DNA of 64,000 bases from Burkholderia multivorans ATCC BAA-247 (GCF_000959525.1 NZ_CP009832.1:1860001-1924000); one strand, 5' to 3'; positions 27,701 to 35,806 are shown, numbered from the stretch's first letter. Numbers and translations are program-made. Notes: generated by a model not told the origin, from the letters alone.

Positions 27701-28565
27701 TCTGTTCGACGCGGCCGTGCAGGCCGTCGCCGCGCTCGACGAACCGGAGGCGCTGAACCCGATCCGCGCGCGCATCGAGCGCGAACGCGCGCAGTGGATC
27801 GCGCAAGGCGTCGCGCCCGACGAAGCGCGGCGCCGGGCCGGCTGGCGCGTATTCGGCGCGCGGCCCGGCAGCTACGGCGCGGGGCTGCAGGATCTGATCG
27901 ACCGGCGCGGCTGGCAGACCGACGCCGATCTCGCCGACGCATACCGCCGGTGGGGCGGCTACGCGTACGCGCAGAACAGTGCGGGCGATGCCGCGCCCGA
28001 CGTGTTCGGCGAACGGCTCGCCGCGATCGACGTCGTCGTGCAGAACCAGGACAGCCGCGAACACGACATCCTCGATTCGAACGACTACTACCAGTTCCAG
28101 GGCGGGATGACGGCGGCCGTGCGCCATTTGTCGGGGCAGCAGCCGAGCGTCTATCACGGCGACCACGCGAACCCCGCCGCGCCGAAGATGCGCACGCTGC
28201 GCGAGGAGATCGCGCGCGTGATCCGCTCGCGCGTCGTGAATCCGAAATGGCTCGACGGCGTGAAGCGGCACGGCTACAAGGGCGCGGCCGAAATGGCGGC
28301 GACCGTCGACTATCTGTACGGATACGACGCGACCGCGCGCGTGCTGTCCGATCACCAGTACGCGCTCGTCGCCGACACGTACCTGTTCGACGACGCGACG
28401 CGCGCGTTCCTCGAACGTCACAATCCGCACGCGCTGCACGCGATCTGCGAGCGCTTCGTCGAGGCGATGCAGCGCGGGCTGTGGCAGCAGCCGGGCGACT
28501 ATCGCGAGCGCATCGAAGCGGTCTGGCTCGCGACCGAACAACTTCAGGAAGGAGCACGGCGATGA
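24756..28565 (+). CDS. cobN: Cobaltochelatase subunit CobN
   Basis: Large subunit, 1269 aa, of the ATP-dependent aerobic cobalt chelatase, homologous to the ChlH/BchH magnesium chelatase subunit. The conserved IHLGKHGNLEWLPGK lies near residue 550, TRAENYGPMQDLERLVDEYYDA near 610, and GTATMRTGGDDIAQAF near 915. It inserts Co(II) into hydrogenobyrinic acid a,c-diamide. No CobS or CobT gene is present; the following ChlI/ChlD-type genes probably supply the AAA+ and VWA partners. Its stop overlaps the chlI start (ATGA). Confidence 0.95.
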   Translation: MHLLRTTPGGFVDDTQGVVRIDQRPADIVILSSADTTLSLLASVVPRLPAGFPSVRLANVTFLRQPASVDFYVDDVLRHAKTVVIDHLGGEAYWPYGIEQAVSVASKHGQQLAMFSGDLQEDPNLVAKSTVAPALCRLWWRYLREGGVHNAEALLRSIAFHTLGFGDEPAPPRPLPAAALYHPARDPASVDDWRPRWTPGAPVVAIVFYRAHWQAANTAVFDALADALVDEGLNPLPIAVTSLKDAVSREVIAQLCETHDVALVLNTTAFAAGAIDAHAPDVLAGDAPVLQVILSGGNRDAWVADNQGLHARDIAMHVALPEVDGRIVTRAVSFKGLAYRCPHTEVDVVRYQPDAERIAFVAALARGWCRLRTLDNADKRIALILANYPQSDGRIGNGVGLDTPASALHVLAALRGAGYTLAELPADGDALIARLTEGVTNDAAMHALRPAFQSYALDDYRARSARLPAAVRDALNARWGPPEADPTLRCGRFTIAGWRAGHVFVGIQPSRSRDDNDYASYHDAELVPPHAYLAFYFWLRDVFRIDAVIHLGKHGNLEWLPGKSVALSDACWPDLTLGPLPHLYPFIVNDPGEGSQAKRRAQAVIVDHLMPPLTRAENYGPMQDLERLVDEYYDALMVDARRAKLLRKTILATIAEHRLHDELSVSPPRDANDEDALLTRVDAWLCELKEAQIRDGLHVFGVSPAERQRRDTLLALARFPVGDGKGANAGLIAALARDLALGDDFDPLAADWAAPWTGPRPAVLQALDASPWRHAGDTRERLERLAQHWLDRICDVAPDEGGIAIPPPGEWPHTLAVIGRVQTTLLPALDACGRDEMRQLLRGLDGRFVPPGPSGSPSRGRPDVLPTGRNFYSVDTRSVPTQAAWSLGLKSAQQLIERHLQEHGDYPRAIGLSVWGTATMRTGGDDIAQAFALLGVRPKWAHGSHRVTDFEILPIEIFDRPRIDVTLRVSGFFRDAFPNLMHLFDAAVQAVAALDEPEALNPIRARIERERAQWIAQGVAPDEARRRAGWRVFGARPGSYGAGLQDLIDRRGWQTDADLADAYRRWGGYAYAQNSAGDAAPDVFGERLAAIDVVVQNQDSREHDILDSNDYYQFQGGMTAAVRHLSGQQPSVYHGDHANPAAPKMRTLREEIARVIRSRVVNPKWLDGVKRHGYKGAAEMAATVDYLYGYDATARVLSDHQYALVADTYLFDDATRAFLERHNPHALHAICERFVEAMQRGLWQQPGDYRERIEAVWLATEQLQEGARR

Positions 28566-29644
28566 GCGATCCGACCACGCCGCGCGCACGCGCGGTTTTT
28601 CCGTTTACGGCGCTGGTCGCGCAGGACGCGCTGCAGCAGGCGCTGCTGCTCGCCGCGATCGATCCGTCGATCGGCGGCGTGCTCGTCAGCGGGCCGCGCG
28701 GCACTGCGAAATCCACCGCCGCGCGGGCGCTCGCCGAGCTGCTGCCGGAAGGCGCGTTCGTCACGTTGCCGCTGTCGGCCACCGACGAGCAGGTCACCGG
28801 CACGCTCGATCTCGCGCATGCGCTCGCGGAGAACGGCGTGCGCTTTCGCGGCGGTCTGCTTGCGCGCGCGCATCGCGGCGTGCTCTACGTCGACGAGGTG
28901 AACCTGCTCGCCGACGGCCTCGTCGATACGCTGCTCGACGTCGCGGCGAGCGGCGTCAACGTCGTCGAGCGCGATGGCGTGTCGCACGCGCATGATGCGC
29001 GCTTCGTGCTGGTCGGCACGATGAATCCGGAAGAGGGCGAGCTGCGTCCGCAGCTGCTCGACCGCTTCGGGCTGATGGTCGAGCTCGAGAACTGCTTCGA
29101 TGCCGCGCAGCGCGAACGGATCGTGAAGGCGCGCCTCGCGTTCGACCTCGATCCCGACGCGTTTCGCGCCCGGCACGCGGATGCGCAGCAAACGCTCGCC
29201 GAGCGGATCCGCGCGGCGCGTGCACGGCTACCGGCACTGCAATTCGACGACGCGGTGCATGCGCGCGTGAGCGCGCTCTGCATCGAGGCGGCCGTCGACG
29301 GATTGCGCGCCGATCTCGTGATGTTGCGCGCGGCGCGTGCGCTTGCCGCGCTGGAAGCGGCCGACGCTGTGACGGTCGCGCATGTGGACCGCGTCGCGGA
29401 AGCGGTGCTGCGGCATCGGCGCCGCGCGGATGCATCGCCGCCGCCGGCTGCGCGCGCGCCCGATTCGCGCACGGGGCACGACGATGCGACGCATCGCGAC
29501 ACGCGCGAGCGCCTGCCGCTCGACACGGCGCCGTCGCCCGACGACGCGCCCGCATCGCACGGCGACTGGGGCTACCTGCCGCCGGAGTCCGCGGGGCTGC
29601 GCGACGTGAAGGCCGTCGTGCCGCTGCCGCTAAAAAAACGCTGA
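28562..29644 (+). CDS. chlI: ChlI-like AAA+ chelatase subunit (0-frame product of chlI/chlD)
   Basis: AAA+ ATPase of the magnesium/cobalt chelatase small-subunit type, 360 aa. Walker A SGPRGTAKST lies near residue 43, Walker B GVLYVDEVNLL near 107, and GTMNPEEGELRPQLLDRFG near 150. A Pro/Asp-rich tail follows from about residue 295, which looks like the linker of a ChlD protein and not a normal ChlI end. The reading frame stops right after a run of seven A (29632-29638), just before a strong hairpin, and the VWA domain continues in the -1 frame. This protein is therefore probably the short product of a frameshifted gene. Confidence 0.9.
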   Translation: MSDPTTPRARAVFPFTALVAQDALQQALLLAAIDPSIGGVLVSGPRGTAKSTAARALAELLPEGAFVTLPLSATDEQVTGTLDLAHALAENGVRFRGGLLARAHRGVLYVDEVNLLADGLVDTLLDVAASGVNVVERDGVSHAHDARFVLVGTMNPEEGELRPQLLDRFGLMVELENCFDAAQRERIVKARLAFDLDPDAFRARHADAQQTLAERIRAARARLPALQFDDAVHARVSALCIEAAVDGLRADLVMLRAARALAALEAADAVTVAHVDRVAEAVLRHRRRADASPPPAARAPDSRTGHDDATHRDTRERLPLDTAPSPDDAPASHGDWGYLPPESAGLRDVKAVVPLPLKKR

Positions 29645-29692
29645 GCCATCGAGACGGCGCCGCCGCGAACGCCGTTCGCGGTCCTCGATGGC
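29632..29692 (+). promoter_or_regulatory. Programmed -1 frameshift signal (slippery A7 and hairpin)
   Basis: The 0-frame reads A AAA AAA C at 29632-29639, a perfect slippery heptamer, followed by the chlI stop TGA at 29642-29644. After a 6-base spacer an RNA hairpin starts: GCCATCGAG (29645-29653) pairs with CTCGATGGC (29684-29692), and inside it CCGCGAAC (29663-29670) pairs with GTTCGCGG (29674-29681). Slippage by -1 leads directly into the VWA frame. Frameshifting in chlD-type chelatase genes is, to my recollection, a reported phenomenon; its use here is inferred from these elements. Confidence 0.82.
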
Positions 29693-30321
29693 AGCAGGGT
29701 GCCGCCCGGCGCGTGCCGGGCCTCGCGCGCGCGGGCACGGCCGTCGCGTGGGCGGCCACGCTCGCCGCCAAGCGCGGGCAGCCGCTGCACGCCGCGCATC
29801 TGCGCTTTCGCCAACGCGCGGATGCGCCGCGCGCACTCCATTGCTTCGTGCTCGACTGCTCGGCGTCGATGCTGTCGCACGATCGGCTCGCGCTCGCGAA
29901 GGGGCTGATCGTCGCGTTTTTCGATCGCGCCGCGCGCGACCGGATGGAGACCGCGCTGATCTGTTTCGGCGGCAGCGGCGCCGCGCGGCGCTTCGGACCG
30001 GCCGTGCCGCGCTGGTGGAATGCGCGCTGGGTCGAGCCGGTCGATGGCGGCGGCGGAACGCCGCTCGCGGACGGCATCGCCGCCGCGGCGCAGCTGCTCG
30101 CGCGCGACGCGCGACGTCACGCGGACAAGCAGCGCTGGCTGTGGGTGCTGTCCGACGGACGCACGCGGGAGACACCGGCGAAGCCCGCCGCGGCCGATCA
30201 CGTCGTGTTCGTCGACTTCGACGATGCGCCGGTGCGGCTCGGACAGGGCGCACGGCTCGCGCGCGCGTGGGGCGCGCAGTGGGTGACGGCCGATGCGCTT
30301 TGCGCGGACGTGCGCGGCTGA
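29638..30321 (+). CDS. chlD: ChlD-like VWA domain (-1 frame continuation of chlI/chlD)
   Basis: Von Willebrand A domain segment of the chelatase medium subunit. It has the MIDAS motif DCSAS (nt 29860-29874), GGGGTPLADG near 30050 and a LSDGRTRE segment near 30149. The frame is open from 29638 and has no ATG with a ribosome site. The only in-frame candidate close by is a GTG at 29713, which would cut into the ARRVPGLARAG segment at the domain's N-terminus. Read as a -1 frameshift continuation it completes a fusion of about 586 aa (AAA+, linker, VWA), the standard ChlD layout. Independent initiation at 29713 would give 202 aa. Confidence 0.85.
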   Translation, partial: TLSHRDGAAANAVRGPRWQQGAARRVPGLARAGTAVAWAATLAAKRGQPLHAAHLRFRQRADAPRALHCFVLDCSASMLSHDRLALAKGLIVAFFDRAARDRMETALICFGGSGAARRFGPAVPRWWNARWVEPVDGGGGTPLADGIAAAAQLLARDARRHADKQRWLWVLSDGRTRETPAKPAAADHVVFVDFDDAPVRLGQGARLARAWGAQWVTADALCADVRG

Positions 30322-30420
30322 GCGCGGGCGAACGCGGTGGCGAACGGATCGGTTCGTGCGCGCGAGGCCGACGCACGGCGTGCGCTATGATCGTCACTCG
30401 TCTCCAATGGAAATTCCGCC

Positions 30421-30873
30421 ATGCAAGTGCTCGTCGATGCCGACGCGTGTCCCGCCGTCATCAAGGAGATGCTGTTTCGCGCCGCGCGGCGCACCGAGAT
30501 CTGCGTGACGCTGGTCGCGAACCAGTTTCTGCGTACGCCGCCGTCGCCGTTCATTCGCGCGCTGCAGGTGCCGGCCGGCTTCGACGCGGCGGACGCGCGG
30601 ATCGTCGAGCTGGCCGCGGCGGGCGACCTCGTGATCACGGCCGACATTCCGCTCGCGGCAGCCGTGCTCGACAAGGGCGCATTTGCGCTCGATCCGCGCG
30701 GAAACTGGTTCAGCCGCGACAACATCGAAGAACGTCTGTCGACGCGCGCGATGATGGATCAGCTGCGCAGCGCGGGCATCGATACCGGTGGCCCGGCGCC
30801 GTTCAGCGCACGCGACGGCAACGCGTTCGCGGCCCAGCTCGACCGGTTTCTCGCACGGCGCCGCGGGCCGTAA
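30421..30873 (+). CDS. yaiI: YaiI/YqxD family (UPF0178) protein
   Basis: Protein of 150 aa with the hallmark N-terminus of the family: [16 protein letters not shown], then VTLVANQF near residue 38 and [13 protein letters not shown] near 70, followed by a conserved [17 protein letters not shown] segment. The fold belongs to the PIN-like superfamily, but no function is established. It stands alone 100 bases after chlD; a possible -10 hexamer TATGAT lies at 30386-30391. Confidence 0.9.
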   Translation: MQVLVDADACPAVIKEMLFRAARRTEICVTLVANQFLRTPPSPFIRALQVPAGFDAADARIVELAAAGDLVITADIPLAAAVLDKGAFALDPRGNWFSRDNIEERLSTRAMMDQLRSAGIDTGGPAPFSARDGNAFAAQLDRFLARRRGP

Positions 30874-31025
30874 CGCGGCGGTGCCGGGCGCGCGCCGAGC
30901 GCCGTCGGCGTCGCTGTCGCCGTTGTGGCGCGATATTTTCTCGGGCTGCTGCCGGCACCGCGACGATGCGCCATCGCGTCGACGCTGCTATCGTGATGCG
31001 ATCGATCATCCATTGGAGGGCGCGC

Positions 31026-31598
31026 GTGTCACCGACTCAACTTCTCGTTCCGACCTTCAGCCAGCTGCTGCGCGCGCAATCCGCGTGGCTCGACAAGGCG
31101 GCCGGGCACTGGCGCGCCGCCGGCGACGATCCCGATGCGCTGATGACGCTGAAGCTCGCACCGGACATGTATCCGCTTGCCGCGCAGGTTCGGTTCTCGT
31201 GTTTTCAGGCGATGGAACCCGTGCACCGGCTGCGCGGCGAGCCGCTTCCGGAACCGCTGCTCGCATTGCGGCAGGCCGGCTGGCATGCCGATGCGCAGCC
31301 GGGCTCGCTCGGCGATGCGCAGGGGATCCTCGCGGGCACGCTCGCGTTTTTCGGCGAACTCGCGCCCGATGCGCTCGACGGCGGCGCCGCGTTGCCCATC
31401 GCGCTCGAACTGCCGAACGGCACTGCGTTCGACATGACGGGCGAGCAATACGCGCGCGACTGGGCGCTACCGCAGTTCTACTTCCACGCGATCACGGCTT
31501 ACGCGATCCTGCGCCATCATGGCGTCGATCTCGGCAAGGCCGATTACGTGCCGCACATGCTCGCCTATGTGCGGCCGGGCACGATTCCGCAGGGTTGA
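31026..31598 (+). CDS. DUF1993 family protein
   Basis: Protein of 190 aa of the DUF1993 family (predicted helical bundle, DinB-like fold). Visible conserved segments: FSQLLRAQSAWLDKA near residue 10, MYPLAAQVRFSCFQAME near 48, and the C-terminal LPQFYFHAITAYAILRHHGVDLGK. The start is taken as GTG 31026 because GGAGGG lies 9-10 bases upstream; the frame is open upstream without such a site. Function unknown. Confidence 0.82.
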   Translation: MSPTQLLVPTFSQLLRAQSAWLDKAAGHWRAAGDDPDALMTLKLAPDMYPLAAQVRFSCFQAMEPVHRLRGEPLPEPLLALRQAGWHADAQPGSLGDAQGILAGTLAFFGELAPDALDGGAALPIALELPNGTAFDMTGEQYARDWALPQFYFHAITAYAILRHHGVDLGKADYVPHMLAYVRPGTIPQG

Positions 31599-31791
31599 GG
31601 TGGGGCGGCGGGCGATGCAGCGGCGCTGACGCGGGGCGATGTGGCCGGGCGATACGCTGCATGCGCTCACCGCGTGAGCTTCGCTTGCCGCATGAGAACT
31701 CGATCGACAAGGGGATGTTCGCCGCGCTCAATCGCGAACGGCGGGCAGGAATCATTCGCCGTTTCGACTCATTGCCGACATTGGAGACGCG

Positions 31792-32127
31792 ATGTCGAAA
31801 GTGCAATTCTCCGGTTTCATTAAATTCACGCTTGCAGCCATCCTTTTAATTGTGCTGCTGGCTGCATTGCTGATAGGTGTAATGGCGTACATCCGAGACG
31901 ATGGGGGTGACGCAGCCTGCCCGAATCTCTCCACGTCGCAGATGCGTGGCTATCTGGAAAAATATGCCCGGCACAACAATTTTTCGAGTTTGACGTTCGA
32001 CGAGGCTGCCGAGTATCTGGCGGACCTTCAGCAATGGAAAATTCCTTACCGTGTCGACAATCATCGCTATATAGCAAAAATGACATGCAAAGGCTTCGTC
32101 GTCGACAACGTCGGTCCTTTCGATTGA
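31792..32127 (+). CDS. Small single-pass membrane protein, unknown
   Basis: Protein of 111 aa with one N-terminal membrane segment (residues about 10-33, FIKFTLAAILLIVLLAALLI) and a soluble part carrying two cysteines (CPNLS near 43 and CKGF near 99) that could form a disulphide outside the cytoplasm. A GGAGA ribosome site precedes the ATG. The local base composition and codon choice (tta, aat, att) are clearly more A/T-rich than the neighbours, suggesting foreign origin or recent gain. No family recognised. Confidence 0.65.
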   Translation: MSKVQFSGFIKFTLAAILLIVLLAALLIGVMAYIRDDGGDAACPNLSTSQMRGYLEKYARHNNFSSLTFDEAAEYLADLQQWKIPYRVDNHRYIAKMTCKGFVVDNVGPFD

Positions 32128-32172
32128 CCGCGCACGGCCCGTCGCGCCGCTGCGCCTACACGCTCCACCCGT

Positions 32173-32586
32173 CTAATCCTCCGGTAACCCGCTGAGCAGG
32201 TCGAGCCGCAGCAGCTCGACGATCTTGCGCGTCGGCACGCTCGTATGCAGCGTCTCGAGCCGCTCGATCGCAAACCACTTGCAGCGCACGATCTCGTTGC
32301 TCGCGCGCGGGACCAACCGCTTCGGCACGTCGGTGACGAACACGTGGTGCACTTTCCTCAGCCCGCCGAACTGCACCGCATAGTTCAGCGCGAGTCCTTC
32401 GAGCCGCGTTTCCTCCGCCAGTTCGCGCTGCGCGGCCTGCAGCGGCGTCTCGCCGCGGCGGATCGTGCCGCCCGGCAACGCCCACCGCGAGGCGGTGCGG
32501 GCGACCAGCAGCACGCTGCCGCGCTGGCGACAAACGATCGTGGCTCTTTCCTTGAAGGTGCCCGGCGCGGTGCTCATGTTCGGCAA
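32173..32586 (-). CDS. Nudix hydrolase
   Basis: Protein of 137 aa containing a complete Nudix box, GGTIRRGETPLQAAQRELAEE (GX5EX7REXXEE) around residues 39-59, in a typical Nudix fold. It hydrolyses a nucleoside diphosphate linked to some other group; the substrate cannot be told. The start may be the first ATG or the ATG three codons later. Stand-alone gene, convergent with the small membrane protein gene. Confidence 0.88.
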   Translation of the reverse strand: MPNMSTAPGTFKERATIVCRQRGSVLLVARTASRWALPGGTIRRGETPLQAAQRELAEETRLEGLALNYAVQFGGLRKVHHVFVTDVPKRLVPRASNEIVRCKWFAIERLETLHTSVPTRKIVELLRLDLLSGLPED

Positions 32587-32749
32587 GACAGGTGCTCAAG
32601 CGTGAAAAAAATGCGCATCGGCCGGACGTCGCCGAGCCGATGACCGACAGCCGATCGGCATAAGCGCCGACACTGCATGCAGGCCGCCGCGCCGATCTCA
32701 TCCCTCGTTTCATCGCGGTTCCGTGCGCGTGGCGAACCGCCGCGCGTCG

Positions 32750-32992
32750 TCACGATCGCGTGTACAGCCCGCCGCGCGTCGATTTCGCGTGCCGCGCATG
32801 GCGACGTTTGTGAACCGCATGCCTGCGATGTGGCGCAGGCGGCACCACATGGCGACGTGCAGGCGCGCGGCGAGCCGTCGTCGCGCCGGCCGGCGTGGCC
32901 TGTCCTTCGCCGAAGTGGAAAGTCCGGGTCTGTGCCTGTGCGACGCCCAGCGTCGAAGCCAGCATGACGGCGGCCAGCAGCATGCGTTTCAT
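32750..32992 (-). CDS. Small exported His/Arg-rich protein
   Basis: Protein of 80 aa: a clear signal peptide (MKRMLLAAVMLASTLGVAQA, cleavage before QT) and a mature part of about 60 residues rich in Arg and His (RRHVVPPAPHRRHAVHKRRH). GGAGA lies 5 bases before the ATG. No family recognised. The basic, histidine-rich tail could bind metal, nucleic acid or lipopolysaccharide, but nothing in the context supports a choice. Confidence 0.62.
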   Translation of the reverse strand: MKRMLLAAVMLASTLGVAQAQTRTFHFGEGQATPAGATTARRAPARRHVVPPAPHRRHAVHKRRHARHAKSTRGGLYTRS

Positions 32993-33131
32993 GAAATCTC
33001 CGCTTGTCTCGAGGGGAATGTTTGTTCGCCAGCTTAACGAACGGCGGGACGTCGCGGCAACCGGCACGTCACGGATGCGGGACGGTCGGCACCCGGCGCG
33101 ACGCGCGGTAGCGGGGCGGGCACCTCCGGGC

Positions 33132-33167
33132 TTGACAATAAAATTCTCGTGCATGAATATAAATTCA
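33132..33167 (+). promoter_or_regulatory. Promoter with palindromic operator for the CoA-transferase/CitMHS unit
   Basis: TTGACA at 33132-33137 is a consensus -35 box. A -10 candidate (GAATAT/AATATA) begins 17-18 bases later. The -10 region is overlapped by the palindrome TGAAT-ATAA-ATTCA (33154-33167), which resembles operators of IclR-type regulators, and an IclR gene closes this gene group. An outer imperfect repeat AATTCTCGTG (33142-33151)/CACGAATT (33172-33179) surrounds it. The tract is strikingly A/T-rich. Confidence 0.6.
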
Positions 33168-33264
33168 CATACACGAATTATTCGTCGAGACCGGAACGGC
33201 ATCCCGCAGCGCCGCCGCCCGGCATCACCGGCGATCCGATCCACCGGAAGCAGGAGCGAGACGC

Positions 33265-34416
33265 ATGACGGAACACGAACGGCCGGGCGCGCTGGCGGGA
33301 TTGCGCATCATCGATCTGTCGCGGGTGCTGGGCGGCCCGTACGCGACGCAGGTCCTTGCCGATCACGGCGCGGAGGTCATCAAGATCGAACCGCCGTCGG
33401 GCGACGAGACGCGCACCTGGGGGCCGCCGTTCGACGGCGACACCGCGTCGTACTTCCTCGGCGTGAACCGCAACAAGCTCGGCATCGTGCTCGACCTGAC
33501 GCAGCCCGGCGACCGCGAACGGCTGCTCGGGCTGCTCGACGAGGCGGACGCGCTCGTCGAGAACTTCCGGATCGGCACGATGGAACGCTGGGGGCTCGGC
33601 TTCGACGCGCTGCATGCGCGGTTCCCGCGGCTCGTCTATTGCCGCGTGTCGGGTTTCGGCGCGGACGGCCCGCTCGGCGGGCTGCCCGGCTACGACGCGG
33701 CCGTGCAGGCGATGACGGGGCTGATGAGCGTAAACGGCGAAGCGGGCGGTGCGCCGCTGCGCGTCGGCGTGCCGATCGTCGATCTCGTCACGGGGCTGAA
33801 CGCGGCGCTCGGCGTGCTGATGGCGCTGCGCGAACGCGACGCGAGCGGCCGCGGGCAGTTCGTCGAGACGACGCTGTTCGACTGCGCACTGTCGATCCTG
33901 CATCCGCACACGCCGAATTTCTTCCATTCGGGCCGCGCGCCGGTGCGCACCGGCAACGCGCATCCAAACATCACGCCGTACGACAGCTTTCCGACGGCGA
34001 CCGTCGATATCTTTCTGGCCGTCGGCAACAACGGCCAGTTCGCGGCGCTCTGCGACGTGCTGGGTACGCGCGACTGGCTCGACGATCCGCGTTTCGCGGA
34101 CAACCGCGCGCGCAGCGCGAACCGCACGGCGCTGCGCGCGCTGCTCGAAACGGCGCTCGCGGCCCACGACGGCGCGGCGCTCGCCGAGCGGCTGATGCGC
34201 AGCGGCGTGCCGTGCGCGCCGGTGCTCGCGCTCGATGCGGCGCTGGCGCATCCGCACGTCGCGCATCGCGCGATGAAAGTGGAGCTCGGCGCGCATCGCG
34301 GCATCGCATCGCCGATCAAGCTCGGCCGCACACCGGCCACCTATCGGCGCGCGCCGCCCGCGCTGAACGAGCATGCGGCACAGCTGTTCGGCGCCGCCGA
34401 CGACCGCACCGACTGA
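33265..34416 (+). CDS. CaiB/BaiF family (class III) CoA-transferase
   Basis: Class III acyl-CoA transferase, 383 aa, which moves CoA between carboxylic acids. Family signatures: LRIIDLSRVLGGPYATQVLADHGAEVIKIE at the N-terminus (split here over residues 13-42), DADALVENFRIG near 92, and the catalytic Asp region ending ...PGYDAAVQAMTG near 148. CAGGAGCGAG precedes the ATG. It heads a group with an organic-acid carrier, an acyl-CoA dehydrogenase and an IclR regulator, so it probably activates the imported acid. The exact acid is unknown. Confidence 0.88.
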   Translation: MTEHERPGALAGLRIIDLSRVLGGPYATQVLADHGAEVIKIEPPSGDETRTWGPPFDGDTASYFLGVNRNKLGIVLDLTQPGDRERLLGLLDEADALVENFRIGTMERWGLGFDALHARFPRLVYCRVSGFGADGPLGGLPGYDAAVQAMTGLMSVNGEAGGAPLRVGVPIVDLVTGLNAALGVLMALRERDASGRGQFVETTLFDCALSILHPHTPNFFHSGRAPVRTGNAHPNITPYDSFPTATVDIFLAVGNNGQFAALCDVLGTRDWLDDPRFADNRARSANRTALRALLETALAAHDGAALAERLMRSGVPCAPVLALDAALAHPHVAHRAMKVELGAHRGIASPIKLGRTPATYRRAPPALNEHAAQLFGAADDRTD

Positions 34417-34504
34417 CGCGCGCATCCCGCACGCGGCGCGGCCGCACACCGCATTCGACCAGAACGGCGCACCCGCGATGCGCCGCATCGACAGGAGACA
34501 CATC

Positions 34505-35806
34505 ATGCTCGCATGGATCGGCGCGATCGCCATCGTCGCGCTGTTCGGCCTGATCATCACGAAGCGGCTGTCGCCGCTCGTCGCGCTGATCGTCGTGCCG
34601 GTCGCCGCATCGCTTGCTGCCGGGTTCGGCTTGACGACCGGCAAGTTCATCGTGCACGGCGTGCAGAACATCGGGCCGATCGCCGGCATGTTCGTGTTCG
34701 CGATCCTCTTCTTCGGCGTGTTGACCGACGCCGGCATGCTCGATCCGATCATCGCCGGCGTGCTGCGCGTGATCGGCTGTCATCCGCCGCGCATCGTCGT
34801 CGGCTCCGCGCTGCTGGCGCTGCTGATTCATCTCGACGGATCGGGCGCGGTGACGTTTCTCGTCACGCTGCCCGCGATGATGCCGCTCTATACGCGGCTC
34901 GGCATGGATCGCCGGATTCTCGCGTGCGTCGCGTCGATGGCGGCCGGCGTGAACTTCCTGCCGTGGGTCGGCCCGATGTTGCGCGCTTCCGCCGCGCTGC
35001 ACATCCCCGGCACCGCGATCTTCATGCCGATGATTCCGGTACAGCTCGTCGGGCTCGCGTTCGTGTTCGGCACTGCCTGGGTGCTCGGCGTGCGCGAGGC
35101 GAAGCGGCTCGGGCTCGACCGCGCCGGCGCAGCGGCGATCGCCGTCGCGCCGCGCGAGCTGACCGACGCGGAGCGTGCGCTGCGCCGGCCCGACCGGTTC
35201 GCCGTCAATCTCGTGCTGACGCTCGTCGTGCTCGGCACGCTCGTGTCGGGTATCGTCGATCCGATGGTGATGTTCATGCTCGGCACCGTCGCGGCGCTCG
35301 TGATCAACTATCCGGACGTCCGCGCGCAGCGCGAGCGCATCGACGCGCATGCGAAGGCCGCGTTGATGATGGCCAGCGTGCTGCTCGCGGCGGGCGCGTT
35401 CACGGGGATCATGACCGGCACCGGAATGCTGAAGGCGATGGCGGAGGTGGTCGTCGCGCACGTGCCGGTCGAGCATGCGCGGCACATGCCGTTCGTGCTC
35501 GGACTGCTGTCGATGCCGCTCAGCCTGCTGTTCGATCCTGATTCGTTCTATTTCGGCGTGCTGCCCGTGCTCGCCGAAAGCGGCAAGCTGCTCGGCGTGC
35601 CGCCGATCCAGATGGCGCAGGCCGCGCTGCTCGGCCAGATGACGACCGGTTTCCCGGTCAGTCCGCTCACGCCCGCGACGTTCCTGATCGTCGGCCTGAC
35701 CGGCGTCGAGCTTGCCGAGCATCAGAAATTCACGATTCCGTTCCTGTTCGCCGCCACCGTGCTGATGGTGTTCGCCGCGGTCGCGACGGGCGTGTTTCCG
35801 TTATGA
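34505..35806 (+). CDS. CitMHS-family organic-acid:cation symporter
   Basis: Polytopic membrane carrier of 433 aa with about twelve hydrophobic segments, of the CitMHS (citrate-metal/proton symporter) type. Recognisable parts: the N-terminal LAWIGAIAIVALFGLII, HLDGSGAVTFLVTLPAMMPLY near residue 115, and LLFDPDSFYFGVLPVLAE near 341. The ATG at 34505 follows CAGGAGACACATC; the frame is open upstream but without a site. It lies 88 bases after the CoA-transferase gene and probably imports the substrate of the pathway. Confidence 0.87.
   Translation: MLAWIGAIAIVALFGLIITKRLSPLVALIVVPVAASLAAGFGLTTGKFIVHGVQNIGPIAGMFVFAILFFGVLTDAGMLDPIIAGVLRVIGCHPPRIVVGSALLALLIHLDGSGAVTFLVTLPAMMPLYTRLGMDRRILACVASMAAGVNFLPWVGPMLRASAALHIPGTAIFMPMIPVQLVGLAFVFGTAWVLGVREAKRLGLDRAGAAAIAVAPRELTDAERALRRPDRFAVNLVLTLVVLGTLVSGIVDPMVMFMLGTVAALVINYPDVRAQRERIDAHAKAALMMASVLLAAGAFTGIMTGTGMLKAMAEVVVAHVPVEHARHMPFVLGLLSMPLSLLFDPDSFYFGVLPVLAESGKLLGVPPIQMAQAALLGQMTTGFPVSPLTPATFLIVGLTGVELAEHQKFTIPFLFAATVLMVFAAVATGVFPL

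Noticed and set aside
23646-28589. Open frame of about 1650 codons antisense to cobW and cobN
   Set aside because: No motif and composition typical of the complement of high-GC genes; the plus-strand genes are unmistakable.
29713-30321. Independent VWA gene starting at GTG 29713
   Set aside because: No convincing ribosome site, and the domain N-terminus is already open upstream in the same frame; frameshift continuation explains it better, though internal initiation is not excluded.
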